Shown: positions 36,360-47,252, counted from the stretch's first letter. The stretch is 64,000 bases of DNA from Pseudoalteromonas sp. UG3-2 (GCF_037120705.1 NZ_JAWLJU010000002.1:2811501-2875500); one strand, 5' to 3'. Notes: a model not told the origin generated them from the letters alone. Numbers and translations: made by a program.

Positions 36360-36927
36360 TTTAGACACACTTTTTGAAAAGTGGCTCGATGATCAAGCGT
36401 TAAGCGAAACTGAAATGGCAGCGCTACAGGGCAACAGTGATTACCGTGAAATGATGGCAGCAGCTGAGCAATGGCGAGCACGAGCGCGGCAATATCAGGA
36501 ACAAACTGTGCCGCGTCACGTCGCTGTGAACTTACCTGCAGCGGCTAAAACCTCGTATACCATGGTTGCAGGCTGGTTGGTGGTGGCATTAGGAGTGACA
36601 GGGCTGTGGTTGCAAAATCAAAGCTTACAGCAGCAAATACAGCAACAACAGCTGCAGGCGAGCAAGCAGCAACGCAGCATTCAGCTGATGTTGGAGCAAT
36701 TACAGCAGTCGCGTAGTTTAGAGCGTGATGCCTTGGCACAGTTGGCAACTAAGGTGGTGGAACAAAGCCGCAAAGAGCGCAACTTAGCGATTGCTAATGT
36801 CGTCGACCTCATTCAAGCACAACGAGCGCAAGATCAGGCTTTATTACGGCTACAGTTAGATGAAATTACACAACAAGTTGAGCAAACTCCGAGTCCAAGG
36901 CTCGCTCAATATCGAGGAAAACCATGA
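36352..36927 (+). CDS. Single-pass membrane coiled-coil protein, putative anti-sigma factor
   Basis: A 191-residue protein: a cytosolic N-terminal part of about 65 residues, one membrane helix (MVAGWLVVALGVTGLWL, about 71-87) and a periplasmic Gln-rich coiled coil (QSLQQQIQQQQLQASKQQRS onward). It overlaps the sigma gene by 8 bp and the next gene by 4 bp. Position and topology fit a membrane anti-sigma factor, but there is no HxxxCxxC zinc motif and no recognisable anti-sigma domain. The role is inferred from context. Confidence 0.75.
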   Translation: MANLDTLFEKWLDDQALSETEMAALQGNSDYREMMAAAEQWRARARQYQEQTVPRHVAVNLPAAAKTSYTMVAGWLVVALGVTGLWLQNQSLQQQIQQQQLQASKQQRSIQLMLEQLQQSRSLERDALAQLATKVVEQSRKERNLAIANVVDLIQAQRAQDQALLRLQLDEITQQVEQTPSPRLAQYRGKP

Positions 36928-37814
36928 AACTATTACCTTATTTTTGCACCGCACTCGCCGCTTTTAGTGCCAGCCTGGCCGCCACAGAAGTGCCAGAGCC
37001 GGCAATGAAGCGTGAGGTTGCCATTTTTGAGCGGGTTCTGAGCAGCGCGCTGAAACACGATACTCAGGATCAGTTGGTTGCCGTATCAGGGTATTATTTA
37101 CGGCAACAAGGCGTCATTTTTAATTTATCCCTCAAGCACCGCCATTCGCTTCCTTGGTTAGGAGAAATAGACAGTATTCATACCATGGCTGCAATCGGTG
37201 AGTTTGATTTGCCTGAATTTGATATCAATATAGCCGAAGCTGAAATTGCAGAGCCCATCGCCGAGGCCTTCTCAGAAGCATACTCGGCAGCGGCAGAGCA
37301 AGTGCAACACAGTGCCGAAAAAGTCCGAGAAGCGATCGCGCAAGAGCGGGAAAATCGCATTAAATTGCGCGAGTTAGAACGTGAAAAAGCGGAGCTAGAA
37401 TTTGCTCAACGTCATGACACTGAGGAACAAGCGCGAGCGCTAGAAAAGAAACTGAACAAGATTCAATTGGAAATCAATGATTTGACACACCGCGGCGATA
37501 AGTTAGAGGCGTTAAAACAGCAGCTGAAAAGCCATTTAGAAGCGTCTCGTGCTCAACGAGAAGAACAGCAAAAGCGCAAGCAACAGGCATTTCAAGAGCA
37601 ATTACAACAAAGCATTGCACGCAGTTTATGTGACTATGGTGGTGGGCTTAGAAGTTTACCCAATGATGAGCATATTAGCTTTGTTTATGCCATTATCAGT
37701 GAGCCGCAGCAAAAACAAATACTGATCTACCGTAAGCAGCAAGTAGAGCAATGTGTACAAGGCAAAATTACGGCCGCTGACATCATTGATTCTGCCGAGC
37801 AATATCGGTTTTAG
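36924..37814 (+). CDS. Exported coiled-coil protein of the ECF operon
   Basis: A 296-residue protein with a signal peptide cleaved near AFSASLAATE. The first 90 residues look globular (VAVSGYYLRQQGVIFNLSL), followed by an Ala/Glu-rich region and a long charged coiled coil (about residues 125-225: ENRIKLRELEREKAELEFAQ onward), then a C-terminal globular part with two Cys (SLCDYGG, VEQCVQG). No known family recognised. Its ATG lies inside the end of the preceding gene (ATGA overlap), so it belongs to the sigma operon and may sense or transmit an envelope signal to the membrane coiled-coil protein. Confidence 0.75.
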   Translation: MKLLPYFCTALAAFSASLAATEVPEPAMKREVAIFERVLSSALKHDTQDQLVAVSGYYLRQQGVIFNLSLKHRHSLPWLGEIDSIHTMAAIGEFDLPEFDINIAEAEIAEPIAEAFSEAYSAAAEQVQHSAEKVREAIAQERENRIKLRELEREKAELEFAQRHDTEEQARALEKKLNKIQLEINDLTHRGDKLEALKQQLKSHLEASRAQREEQQKRKQQAFQEQLQQSIARSLCDYGGGLRSLPNDEHISFVYAIISEPQQKQILIYRKQQVEQCVQGKITAADIIDSAEQYRF

Positions 37815-37836
37815 GCTTTAGGTTATACGGTCTTTT

Positions 37837-37866
37837 CTGCGAAAGCGTCTAGGGACGCTATCGCAG
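37837..37866. terminator. Long hairpin between convergent genes
   Basis: A 13-position stem with a single A-A mismatch (CTGCGAAAGCGTC, loop TAGG, GACGCTATCGCAG) fills the 54-bp gap between the ECF operon and the convergent small membrane protein gene. Neither side has a T run, so it is a candidate bidirectional terminator or an RNA-stabilising hairpin. Confidence 0.5.
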
Positions 37867-37868
37867 TA

Positions 37869-38066
37869 TTAGGTTTGCTCGATGTTTTTAGCGGTTATGA
37901 GATTAGGTAAAAACAGTAGGTAAACCCACACCACAAGGTTGAAATATGGAAGCAACCCCAGCGCTGTGAACAGTTTTACCGGATAGCCTTTAGTGCTGGC
38001 GTAGCGATAGCACTGGTAAGCAATAGCCAAATTTGCAAAGAGTAAAAACAGCGATAGTGACAACAT
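37869..38066 (-). CDS. Small two-helix membrane protein, 65 residues
   Basis: Two predicted membrane helices (LSLSLFLLFANLAIAYQCY and LGLLPYFNLVVWVYLLFL) connected by a short basic loop RYASTKGYPVK. The ATG at 38066 is chosen because AAAGGAGG lies five bases upstream, one of the best ribosome sites in the window; the frame is open seven codons further. No family is recognised. It stands alone, convergent with the ECF operon, and precedes a cyclic-di-GMP gene that lies upstream on the same strand only after 175 bp. Confidence 0.75.
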   Translation of the reverse strand: MLSLSLFLLFANLAIAYQCYRYASTKGYPVKLFTALGLLPYFNLVVWVYLLFLPNLITAKNIEQT

Positions 38067-38241
38067 AGTGCCTCCTTTGAAGTCCATAGCAAGATGTAAC
38101 TCAATCCTTTGAATGTCAGCAAAAATAAGGTGTTACCTTATTATCTGGTGACATTTTAAACCGATAACACTAATTATAGTGGACTTTGCAAGAAGTAAAA
38201 GTGGTCTTTAGTATAAAAATGTTACTGTGCTGTTTTCTCAA

Positions 38242-40731
38242 CTAAAATAATTTTAAATCTAAATCCAGCTGCTCAACGGGTTTGGGACGGGAAATAAAGT
38301 AGCCCTGACCATAGTCCACACCTATCTCCTTAAGTGTATGAAAAATATCGGAGTTTTCCACATATTCAGCCACCGAACGCTTGTCTAAAGAGTGGCTAAT
38401 GTCATTGACGGCTTTAACCAGTGCCAAGTCAATTGGGTCATTCACCATGTCGCGAACAAACGAGCCATCAATCTTTACATGTTGAGCTGGCAACTGTTTT
38501 AAGTAGCTAAAGGTACTAAATCCTGTACCAAAATCATCAATAGAAAAATGACAGCCCAGATCGTTAAGGCGCTTAATCATCGATTGCGTTGCACTGAGGT
38601 TATTAATGCTGGCCGATTCGGTGATTTCGAAAATCACACAATGGGCAGCAACACCGTACTCGTGAAGGCATGCTTGAATATGAGGGAGTAACCTGTCGTC
38701 CAAAAACGAATGAGCCGATAAGTTAATGGCAATTTGCTGGAACACGTCATGCTCAGCCAATGCTTTGATGGCTGTGCGAATAACACATTGATCCATTAAG
38801 AAAGTGTCGTTCAGTAACTCTAAAGCGGGAATAAACTGGTTGGGGTAAATTAGCTCATCGTTAATCTTTAAGCGTAATAGGGCCTCAAAGTAAGCGACTT
38901 GCTCCTGCTTAAAATCCCAGATGGGCTGATAATGGAGCTCAACATCGCCATTTTGCAGAGCTTGTCTCACGCTGTGTCCCCACTCTAAACCAATTTGCAA
39001 AGTTTGATTCTGTTGATCTTCTTTGTTGTAACAGTGCACTAGGTTACGACCGAGATCTTTGGCGATGTAAAGCGCTATATCGGCTTGCTTTAAGCACTCA
39101 TTGGGATCTTTATTTTCTGAGGTAATTTGTGTCAGGCCAATGGAGCAGCTGATGGAGTAGGCATTGTCTTCAAAATGAAACTTATGGTCTTCAATGGCGA
39201 CACAGATGCTTTCGGCGTACATATGGGCATCAAGCAAGGTGGTGTGTTTTAGCAGTACCGCAAACTCATCTCCACCAATACGGAAAAACAAATGCTGCTT
39301 ACCAATAATGCCAACAAACAGCTCAGAAATCTCTTTTAACACGATATCACCTTGCTGGTGACCTTTACTGTCATTGATGATTTTGAAGTGATCTAAGTCG
39401 ATATACAGCAGCGCGTGCTCTTCACTTGGATTGGTTGCTGCTTGAGAACAAAGTTGCTGCAGCTGTTGATCGAAATAGTAGCGATTATGTAACCCGGTTA
39501 AGGTGTCATGCAGTGCCAAGTGACGAAGTTTAAATTCAGCCTGTTTGCGTTCATGGATATTATCCAGTGTGGCAGTGATAGCCACAGAGCTGGCAGTATT
39601 TTTAATCAGTTGTAAGCGACACTCGACCCAGACTAAATGCCCGGCTTTATGGCTTAGCTGTATTTCAATCTGAGCGTAATGGCGTTCACCGGATTGAATC
39701 TTTTCAATAACATCGTTGACGGTGTTAAGATCATCCTTGGCAATATAGTCTTGTAACTGAGTATTCAGGCTGGTTTTAATACCATAGCCAGACAAGGATT
39801 CCCACGCCGGATTAATAAAGCGTATTGTGCCTTTAAGATCAAGCTCGACCACCACCGTGCGCAAATGCAGCAGTATTCTTTGGTGGGCTGAAAACAGATC
39901 TTTATAGCGATTCTCGCTGCGACTGAGCTGTTCGACTTTGTTGGCAAACTCGGCATAACTGACCATAAAGTCCTCACGTCTAGCTGCATGGTCGCAGACC
40001 TTACTTAAAAACGGCAAATCATAAGGGGCTCGGACGAAATCAGTGACACCAAGCAACAGTAATTGCTCAGCATGATCAGCATCGCGTTTATCAATGATAG
40101 TCACGATGGCTTGACTGGGTTTATGCTTTAATATTGTGGCAACTAAGCCCTCAGCGGAGCCACTGAGATCGGCCGTAGTATCCATTAATACAATGGCAAA
40201 GTTGCCCTGCAAAAAGGCCGCTAAGGCTTTATCGGCTGAGGTGACATGGCTACAAACAAAGTTTAATGATAAATGCTCACATATTTCTTTGGCACGGTGT
40301 TGGTCAGGCTCTAGCAGCAGTAAATTTAAGCGGCTACTTTTTTCTAAGTGGGTTGAAAGAACATTGGCCAGAATTTGTGGCAGCATATCTTGGCGTTCAA
40401 ACGGCAACACGGCATCAATGCTGTAACTGCGTGCTGTGGTTTCTGCTATGCGTTCACAATACGTTGGCGGAATAAGTACGATGGGTGTGTGCTTAGGAGT
40501 GGCAAGCAAACCGGAGCGGATCATTCGAGAAAAGCGCCATCCATCAATCTTGCCCACATCTAGGCCGGTGATCACTAAATCAACGGGTTCTGACTTCAAC
40601 AAGCTTAAGGCATCCTGTGAGTCTGCCTTTGTAATAATAGTAAAGACATCCAGGGCATTAAGCGTTTTCACTAAAGTGTGTTGTTCTGAGTCGCTGGCAT
40701 TAACGATGAGTAACGTTAGTTGTCTTGACAC
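38242..40731 (-). CDS. REC-REC-PAS-GGDEF-EAL cyclic-di-GMP signalling protein
   Basis: An 829-residue cytosolic protein. Residues about 1-130 and 135-255 are two receiver-like domains, about 270-400 a PAS domain (VVVELDLKGTIRFINPAWES), 410-575 a GGDEF domain with an intact active site (FFRIGGDEFAVLL) and 585-829 an EAL domain with EALLRL, FEITESA, SIDDFGTGFSTFSYL and KIDGSFV. The first receiver has VDLVITGLD, with Gly at the phospho-acceptor position, so it cannot be phosphorylated there; the second keeps an Asp in IVLMDTT. Both cyclase and phosphodiesterase sites look usable. The start is a GTG at 40731. No kinase gene is near. Confidence 0.9.
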   Translation of the reverse strand: MSRQLTLLIVNASDSEQHTLVKTLNALDVFTIITKADSQDALSLLKSEPVDLVITGLDVGKIDGWRFSRMIRSGLLATPKHTPIVLIPPTYCERIAETTARSYSIDAVLPFERQDMLPQILANVLSTHLEKSSRLNLLLLEPDQHRAKEICEHLSLNFVCSHVTSADKALAAFLQGNFAIVLMDTTADLSGSAEGLVATILKHKPSQAIVTIIDKRDADHAEQLLLLGVTDFVRAPYDLPFLSKVCDHAARREDFMVSYAEFANKVEQLSRSENRYKDLFSAHQRILLHLRTVVVELDLKGTIRFINPAWESLSGYGIKTSLNTQLQDYIAKDDLNTVNDVIEKIQSGERHYAQIEIQLSHKAGHLVWVECRLQLIKNTASSVAITATLDNIHERKQAEFKLRHLALHDTLTGLHNRYYFDQQLQQLCSQAATNPSEEHALLYIDLDHFKIINDSKGHQQGDIVLKEISELFVGIIGKQHLFFRIGGDEFAVLLKHTTLLDAHMYAESICVAIEDHKFHFEDNAYSISCSIGLTQITSENKDPNECLKQADIALYIAKDLGRNLVHCYNKEDQQNQTLQIGLEWGHSVRQALQNGDVELHYQPIWDFKQEQVAYFEALLRLKINDELIYPNQFIPALELLNDTFLMDQCVIRTAIKALAEHDVFQQIAINLSAHSFLDDRLLPHIQACLHEYGVAAHCVIFEITESASINNLSATQSMIKRLNDLGCHFSIDDFGTGFSTFSYLKQLPAQHVKIDGSFVRDMVNDPIDLALVKAVNDISHSLDKRSVAEYVENSDIFHTLKEIGVDYGQGYFISRPKPVEQLDLDLKLF

Positions 40732-41034
40732 TGTTGAAAAACCTCATGCAAATACTGCAGCAATTAAAATCATAGATGGCACACACTGATATTACTAAGC
40801 ACTTCGCCATTTCCTGCAATGATCGCTGAAGCACTGATGCTCTGACCCCTAAGTTACTGTTAAAGCTTATAGAATATTTAGTTGGCGAAGTCGCAATGGC
40901 AAAGAACATTAATACCTATTATAACCACGCTGCTAGAAACGCTAGATTAAAGGTATTTAGGTAAGGTTACAAGCACTTGATTTCACCGAAACAGCGCACT
41001 AGACTTGGCAAACTTTTTTTATTGAGGCCCTTGT
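40732..41034. other. Intergenic region between divergent genes, no clear element
   Basis: The 303 bases between the divergent REC-PAS-GGDEF-EAL gene and queA must contain both promoters, but I see no strong -35/-10 pair, palindrome or RNA motif. Short open frames present here lack ribosome sites. Confidence 0.5.
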
Positions 41035-42072
41035 ATGCGCGTAGCTGACTTTAGTTTTGAGCTCCCTGATGAGTTGATTGCTAGACATCCCATGAAGGAG
41101 CGTTCCAGTAGCCGACTTCTTACTTTAAACGGCAACAGTGGCGAGATTGGACACAAGGTATTTAAAGATATCTTAGACCTTATCAGCCCGAACGATTTGC
41201 TCATCTTTAATAATACCAAAGTGATCCCGGCGCGCATGTTTGGCCAAAAGGCCAGTGGCGGTAAACTTGAAGTATTAGTTGAGCGTGTGGTGGATGAGCA
41301 TACTGTGCTTGCGCACATTCGTGCCAGCAAGTCGCCTAAGCCTGGTACGCAGATTGAGCTTGAAGGCCAAGCAACGGCTGAAATGGTACAGCGTCATGGT
41401 GAACTGTTTGAGTTAAAGTTTGCCGGTGAAGAAAATGTCTTGGCTATTTTAGATAAAATTGGTCATATGCCTCTACCGCCTTACATTGACCGCCCTGACG
41501 ACGAAGAAGACAAAGAACGCTATCAAACCGTTTATGGAGAAAAGCCAGGCGCTGTTGCGGCTCCTACTGCCGGACTGCACTTCGATGACGAGCTGATGGC
41601 TAAGCTGAAAGACAAAGGCGTAGAGATGGCCTTTGTTACGCTTCATGTGGGGGCGGGTACATTCCAACCGGTGCGAGTCGACTCAGTAGAAGAACACGTT
41701 ATGCACTCGGAGTATATTGAGGTCTCTGAGTCAGTTGTGGCTGCCATCAAAGCGACCAAAGCCAGAGGCGGGAGAGTCATTGCGATTGGTACCACGTCTG
41801 TGCGCTCATTGGAGTCGGCAGCTAAGGCCAATGGCGGTGAAATTGCGCCGTTGTACGGTGACACCGATATCTTCATCTACCCAGGCTATCGATTTAACGT
41901 GGTGGATGCCATGGTGACCAACTTTCACTTACCTGAATCAACTTTGATTATGTTGGTGAGTGCGTTTGCCGGTCAAGAAAACATCATGAAGGCTTATCAT
42001 ACTGCCATTGAGCAACGATATCGTTTCTTCAGTTATGGCGACGCTATGTTTTTAGAAAAACAAGATAATTAA
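41035..42072 (+). CDS. queA: S-adenosylmethionine:tRNA ribosyltransferase-isomerase QueA
   Basis: A 345-residue enzyme that transfers the ribosyl part of SAM to 7-aminomethyl-7-deazaguanine in tRNA, giving epoxyqueuosine. It matches QueA throughout: [78 protein letters not shown] and [18 protein letters not shown]. Length is as in E. coli (356). GAGG lies about nine bases before the ATG. It is followed by a terminator and tgt, the other queuosine gene. Confidence 0.97.
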   Translation: MRVADFSFELPDELIARHPMKERSSSRLLTLNGNSGEIGHKVFKDILDLISPNDLLIFNNTKVIPARMFGQKASGGKLEVLVERVVDEHTVLAHIRASKSPKPGTQIELEGQATAEMVQRHGELFELKFAGEENVLAILDKIGHMPLPPYIDRPDDEEDKERYQTVYGEKPGAVAAPTAGLHFDDELMAKLKDKGVEMAFVTLHVGAGTFQPVRVDSVEEHVMHSEYIEVSESVVAAIKATKARGGRVIAIGTTSVRSLESAAKANGGEIAPLYGDTDIFIYPGYRFNVVDAMVTNFHLPESTLIMLVSAFAGQENIMKAYHTAIEQRYRFFSYGDAMFLEKQDN

Positions 42073-42100
42073 TCTGCTTTTCTAGAATGCCTACCTTACC

Positions 42101-42126
42101 AATGCCCAGCTCTGCTGGGCATTTTG
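42101..42126 (+). terminator. Terminator after queA
   Basis: A 10-bp perfect stem (AATGCCCAGC at 42101-42110, GCTGGGCATT at 42114-42123) with loop TCT sits 28 bases after the queA stop. The stem itself ends in TT, with TTGCGTT beyond. It separates queA from tgt, which then needs its own promoter in the next 140 bases. Confidence 0.75.
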
Positions 42127-42235
42127 CGTTAGCACCTTTTGATTTAGATTTTTGGCCCAATATTAGAATTGCGCAGGTATTCTTGGTAGAATCGAAAGAT
42201 CGCTGCTCTGGATGCTGGGGTAGCCTGTTTTTTAG

Positions 42236-43411
<1,176 letters not shown>

Positions 43412-43431
43412 TTTATAAACGAGGAAGTGAA

Positions 43432-43770
43432 ATGAGCTTTTTTATCTCAAACGCGCACGCTAGCAATGCAGCTGCCGCTCCAGCGGGTGGCGGCATGGAA
43501 ATGCTTATCATGTTGGGTATTTTTGGTCTGGTATTTTATTTTTTAATCTACCGTCCACAAGCCAAGCGTGTAAAAGAGCACAAAGACCTAATGTCGGCAT
43601 TAGGTAAGGGCGATGAAGTGCTTACTCAAGGTGGCTTGGTTGGCAAAATCACCAAAGTTGCTGATGACAAAGACTTTGTAGTGATCGCTCTGAATGATCA
43701 AACCGAAGTAACTGTGCAAAAGTCAGCAGTTTCAGCAGTACTTCCTAAAGGTACTATGAAGTCTCTATAA
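43432..43770 (+). CDS. yajC: Sec translocon accessory subunit YajC
   Basis: A 112-residue protein with one N-terminal membrane helix (MEMLIMLGIFGLVFYFLIY, about 22-40) followed by RPQAKRVKEHKDLMSALGKGDEVLT split over residues 41-65 and a small cytosolic beta domain ending AVSAVLPKGTMKSL. This is the classic YajC form. It binds SecDF-SecYEG. GAGGAAG precedes the ATG. It lies between tgt and secD. Confidence 0.96.
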   Translation: MSFFISNAHASNAAAAPAGGGMEMLIMLGIFGLVFYFLIYRPQAKRVKEHKDLMSALGKGDEVLTQGGLVGKITKVADDKDFVVIALNDQTEVTVQKSAVSAVLPKGTMKSL

Positions 43771-43794
43771 GAACAAAAATAAAGGGATAGTCCT

Positions 43795-45654
43795 GTGTTA
43801 AACAAGTTTCCAATGTGGAAGTATTTACTTGTTCTAACGGTGCTTGCTATCGGTATCCTTTATGCCACACCAAACTTGTATGGCCGCGATCCGGCCATTC
43901 AAGTTTCTGGCACCAAAGGCGCAGATGCAACACTGAGTGTGTTAGACCAAGTCAATGAAACCCTACAAAAAAACAACCTAACAGTAAAATCATCAGCACT
44001 GGAAGATGGCCAAGTGTTGGTGCGTTTCAAAAACGTTGAAGATCAATTAAAAGCACAAGATATACTGCGTAACACCCTCAGCGATGATTATATTTCCGCT
44101 ATCAATATGTCTCCGGCACAACCTGAGTGGCTGAAGAATATTGGTGCTAGCCCAATGAAGCTGGGTTTGGACTTAAGTGGTGGTGTGCATTTTACCATGG
44201 AAGTCGACATGGCAACGGCCATGGACAATGCGCTGGAGCAAATGGAACAAGATTTCAAGAGCGATTTGCGTGAAGAAAAGCTGCGCTACCGCAGTGTTCG
44301 CCGAGTCTCAAACAGCGATCGTGTGCAAGTAAAAATGCGCTCGGAAGATGACAAAGACGCGGCCATGGACTTTTTGCAAAAGCGCTACCCAGGTAATAAC
44401 TTTTTGAATGACAGCAGTGACAGTTTAGCCTTCTTCTCAAGTCTGAGCGACCTGAAGTACAAAGAGTTACGCGAATACGCCATTAAGCAAAACGAAACCA
44501 TTATTCGTAACCGTATTAACCAGCTCGGTGTTGCTGAGCCTAATGTGCAACGTCAAGGCGGTGAGCGCATTATCGTTCAGTTACCAGGTGTTCAAGACAC
44601 GGCACGGGCGAAAGAAATCCTAGGTGCTACGGCGACCTTAGAGTTCCGTGAGGTGGATGAAAACGCCGATGTTCGTGCGGCAGCCCAAGGGCGCATTCCG
44701 CCGGGCACCGAAGTCATTCCACATAAAGATGGTTTCCCAGTGGTACTGAAAAAGCGAGTGATCCTTGAAGGCACACACATCACTGGGGCGCAATCTGGTA
44801 TGGATGAATATCAACGTCCCCAGGTGAACATTAAGCTCGACAGCAAAGGCGGAGCAAAAATTAGTGCCTTTACTAAGCGCGCCATTGGTAAACGCATGGC
44901 CACGGTGTTCATTGAATATAAGCCGTCGGGCGAAAAAGATGAAAACGGTAAAGCACTGCCGCCAATCAAAGTGGAAGAAGTGATTAACGTCGCAACCATT
45001 CAGTCACGTTTGAATGGCGCATTCCGTATTACCGGCATTGATAGCCCAGCTGAAGCCCATAACCTGAGCTTATTATTACGCGCAGGTGCATTGGTAGCGC
45101 CTATTCAGATCGTGGAAGAGCGCACTGTGGGACCAAGCCTAGGTCAAGAAAACATTGAGGCCGGTATGACCGCAGTGGTACTTGGCTTTGCTTTTGTGCT
45201 GGCGTTTATGCTGCTTTATTACAAAGGCTTTGGTTTAGTGGCGAACCTTGCCCTGGCAGCAAACTTAGTCATGATAGTCGGGGTAATGTCGATGATCCCA
45301 GGGGCCACGTTAACGCTACCTGGTATTGCCGGTATCGTATTGACGGTAGGTATGGCAGTTGATGCTAACGTACTTATCTTTGAGCGTATTCGTGAAGAGT
45401 TATTGGAAGGCAGAAGTCCACAACAAGCCGTACACCACGGTTATGACAGCGCCTTTAGTACGATTTTTGATGCCAACATCACTACCTTGATTGCCGCGGT
45501 GATCTTGTTCTCAGTGGGAACTGGCCCAATCGCTGGCTTTGCCGTTACCTTGGCTATCGGTATTCTTACCTCGATGTTTACCGCAATTATCGGTACGCGT
45601 GCCGTCATCAATGCAGTTATTGGTGGCAAACGTATTACTAAGCTATCAATCTAG
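43795..45654 (+). CDS. secD: Protein translocase subunit SecD
   Basis: A 619-residue membrane protein that uses the proton gradient to finish protein export. It has a first helix ([23 protein letters not shown]), a large periplasmic domain with [32 protein letters not shown] and a base P1 domain, then five C-terminal helices with [14 protein letters not shown] and [19 protein letters not shown]. The Asp in the last motif is the proton-relay residue. The start is a GTG with AAAGGGATAG upstream. Length equals E. coli SecD (615). Confidence 0.97.
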   Translation: MLNKFPMWKYLLVLTVLAIGILYATPNLYGRDPAIQVSGTKGADATLSVLDQVNETLQKNNLTVKSSALEDGQVLVRFKNVEDQLKAQDILRNTLSDDYISAINMSPAQPEWLKNIGASPMKLGLDLSGGVHFTMEVDMATAMDNALEQMEQDFKSDLREEKLRYRSVRRVSNSDRVQVKMRSEDDKDAAMDFLQKRYPGNNFLNDSSDSLAFFSSLSDLKYKELREYAIKQNETIIRNRINQLGVAEPNVQRQGGERIIVQLPGVQDTARAKEILGATATLEFREVDENADVRAAAQGRIPPGTEVIPHKDGFPVVLKKRVILEGTHITGAQSGMDEYQRPQVNIKLDSKGGAKISAFTKRAIGKRMATVFIEYKPSGEKDENGKALPPIKVEEVINVATIQSRLNGAFRITGIDSPAEAHNLSLLLRAGALVAPIQIVEERTVGPSLGQENIEAGMTAVVLGFAFVLAFMLLYYKGFGLVANLALAANLVMIVGVMSMIPGATLTLPGIAGIVLTVGMAVDANVLIFERIREELLEGRSPQQAVHHGYDSAFSTIFDANITTLIAAVILFSVGTGPIAGFAVTLAIGILTSMFTAIIGTRAVINAVIGGKRITKLSI

Positions 45655-45663
45655 GAGACGGAC

Positions 45664-46608
45664 ATGCAATTATTAAACTTGAAAAGCACTATCCGTTTTA
45701 TGTCAGGTCGCAAGTTGGCGATGGCCTTCTCGGCGTTGCTCATTCTTGCCTCGATTGGCTCGTTTATGGTGAAAGGCTTGAACTTTGGCCTCGATTTCAC
45801 CGGCGGTACTGCGGTAGAAGTGGGCTTTTCGCAACCTGCGGATTTAGCCAAAGTTCGTAAAGTACTGATTGAGAATGGCTTTGCCGATGCATCCGTACAG
45901 CTGTTTGGCTCAAGCCAAGATGTATTGGTGCGTTTGGCACCTCGTGGTGATGACGTTAAAGCAGAGGTATTGGGTAACCAGTTGGTTACCGCGCTGAAAA
46001 AAGCCGATGACAGTGTGGTAATGCGCCGTATTGAATTTGTCGGCCCAAGCGTTGGTGAAGATCTTAAAGAGCAGGGTGGCTTGGCCATGCTGACGGCACT
46101 GATTTGCATCTTGATTTATGTTGCCTTCCGCTTTGAATGGCGTTTTGCCGTGGGTGCTGTGGCAGCGTTATTTCACGATGTTATTCTGACAATGGGGTTG
46201 TTCTCTATTTTAGGTCTTGAGTTCGACTTAACCATCTTAGCGGCGATACTCGCGGTGATAGGTTATTCACTCAACGATACCATAGTGGTATCTGACCGTA
46301 TTCGAGAAAACTTCCGCAAAGTGCGTATTGATGACACTCTAGAGATTATCAATATTTCACTTACCCAGACCTTAAACCGCACCTTAGTGACGTCAATCAC
46401 AACCATCTTAGTACTGATAGCCCTGTTTGTTTGGGGTGGCCAAACCATCCACGGTTTTGCTACGGCTTTGCTGTTTGGTGTGTTTATTGGTACTTACTCA
46501 TCGGTTTATGTTGCCAGCTCAGTAGCAGTTGCTATGGGTGTGAGCAAAGAAGATTTGATCCCGGTAGAAGTGGAAAAGGAAGGGGCCGATTTAGACCCAA
46601 TGCCTTAA
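45664..46608 (+). CDS. secF: Protein translocase subunit SecF
   Basis: A 314-residue partner of SecD with six helices. Visible are the first helix (LAMAFSALLILASIGSFMV), GLDFTGGTAVEVGF, the VGPSVGEDLKEQG segment, and the conserved AVIGYSLNDTIVVSDRIRENF with the Asp of the proton relay, then NRTLVTSITTILVLIALF. It begins 9 bp after secD with AGGAGACGGAC before the ATG. The end is followed by a strong terminator. Confidence 0.97.
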   Translation: MQLLNLKSTIRFMSGRKLAMAFSALLILASIGSFMVKGLNFGLDFTGGTAVEVGFSQPADLAKVRKVLIENGFADASVQLFGSSQDVLVRLAPRGDDVKAEVLGNQLVTALKKADDSVVMRRIEFVGPSVGEDLKEQGGLAMLTALICILIYVAFRFEWRFAVGAVAALFHDVILTMGLFSILGLEFDLTILAAILAVIGYSLNDTIVVSDRIRENFRKVRIDDTLEIINISLTQTLNRTLVTSITTILVLIALFVWGGQTIHGFATALLFGVFIGTYSSVYVASSVAVAMGVSKEDLIPVEVEKEGADLDPMP

Positions 46609-46628
46609 ATTTGTTCCGGTTCGATACG

Positions 46629-46658
46629 AAAAAAGCGGCTATATTAGCCGTTTTTTTT
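46629..46658 (+). terminator. Terminator after secF
   Basis: A hairpin CGGCTA-TAT-TAGCCG preceded by an A run with one bulged G and followed by eight T lies 21 bases after the secF stop. It ends the yajC-secDF transcript. Confidence 0.88.
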
Positions 46659-46681
46659 ATTTCTAAAATATGACAGGGGTG

Positions 46682-46700
46682 TATAATGATAATCGTTATC
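46682..46700 (+). promoter_or_regulatory. Fur box overlapping the promoter of a lipoprotein gene
   Basis: TATAATGATAATCGTTATC matches the 19-base Fur consensus GATAATGATAATCATTATC at 17 positions. Its first six bases are a perfect -10 hexamer, TATAAT. The ribosome site AAAGGAG begins four bases after it. Binding of iron-loaded Fur would directly block transcription of the downstream gene, so iron repression is predicted. Confidence 0.8.
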
Positions 46701-46716
46701 AGTAAAGGAGAGCGTT

Positions 46717-47244
46717 ATGCGTAAACTCATTATCACTTTAGGGGCGCTGTCAGTGCTCACCGCTTGCTCAAAACAGCCTGAGTTAGAGCAACAAAATCAA
46801 GCTGAGAAAAAAACAGCAAACACGGCGCTTGCACAATACAAAACACAAGCAGAATCATTGCTGGCGGACATTCGAATTGAACAACAGGCGCCACAATTAG
46901 CACAACAATCGGCAGAGCTTGTGACCTTATCTCGCAGTTTATTGAAAGACTTTGTTGCTAAGTATCCACAATGTCAAACCTATCTTGATGCCTTAGATAA
47001 AGCGGCCGACATTATTCCAACTTTGCCACTGGAAGAGATCGAAACTGGTTATCATGCCGATGGCAAGTTGCCAAAGTTTGACGACCCAGTGTGCTATCAC
47101 GCCAAGGATTTGTTGGTGCACCCAGCAACTGTCCAAGCGATCGCCATAAAGGGCTTTAACAGCAGTGAAGATTATCAAAGTGCAGAAATGGAAATGGTTG
47201 AAGTGATCGCGCATTTTGATCAAGTAGAGCGAGCGCTAAAATAA
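46717..47244 (+). CDS. Fur-regulated lipoprotein of unknown family
   Basis: A 175-residue lipoprotein. The signal peptide ends in the lipobox LTAC (Cys at residue 17); the next residue Ser does not retain it in the inner membrane, so outer-membrane location is likely. The mature part is helical with a Gln-rich start, contains YPQCQTYLDAL and PVCYHAKDLLVHPATVQAI, and ends acidic. The two further Cys could form a disulfide. No family recognised; parts are faintly like imelysin-type iron-related lipoproteins but I would not assign it. The Fur box in its promoter points to an iron-limitation role. Confidence 0.8.
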   Translation: MRKLIITLGALSVLTACSKQPELEQQNQAEKKTANTALAQYKTQAESLLADIRIEQQAPQLAQQSAELVTLSRSLLKDFVAKYPQCQTYLDALDKAADIIPTLPLEEIETGYHADGKLPKFDDPVCYHAKDLLVHPATVQAIAIKGFNSSEDYQSAEMEMVEVIAHFDQVERALK

Positions 47245-47252
47245 ACACACCA

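Noticed and set aside
40896..40964. Short open frame of 22 codons upstream of queA
   Set aside because: No ribosome site and no recognisable feature; probably chance.
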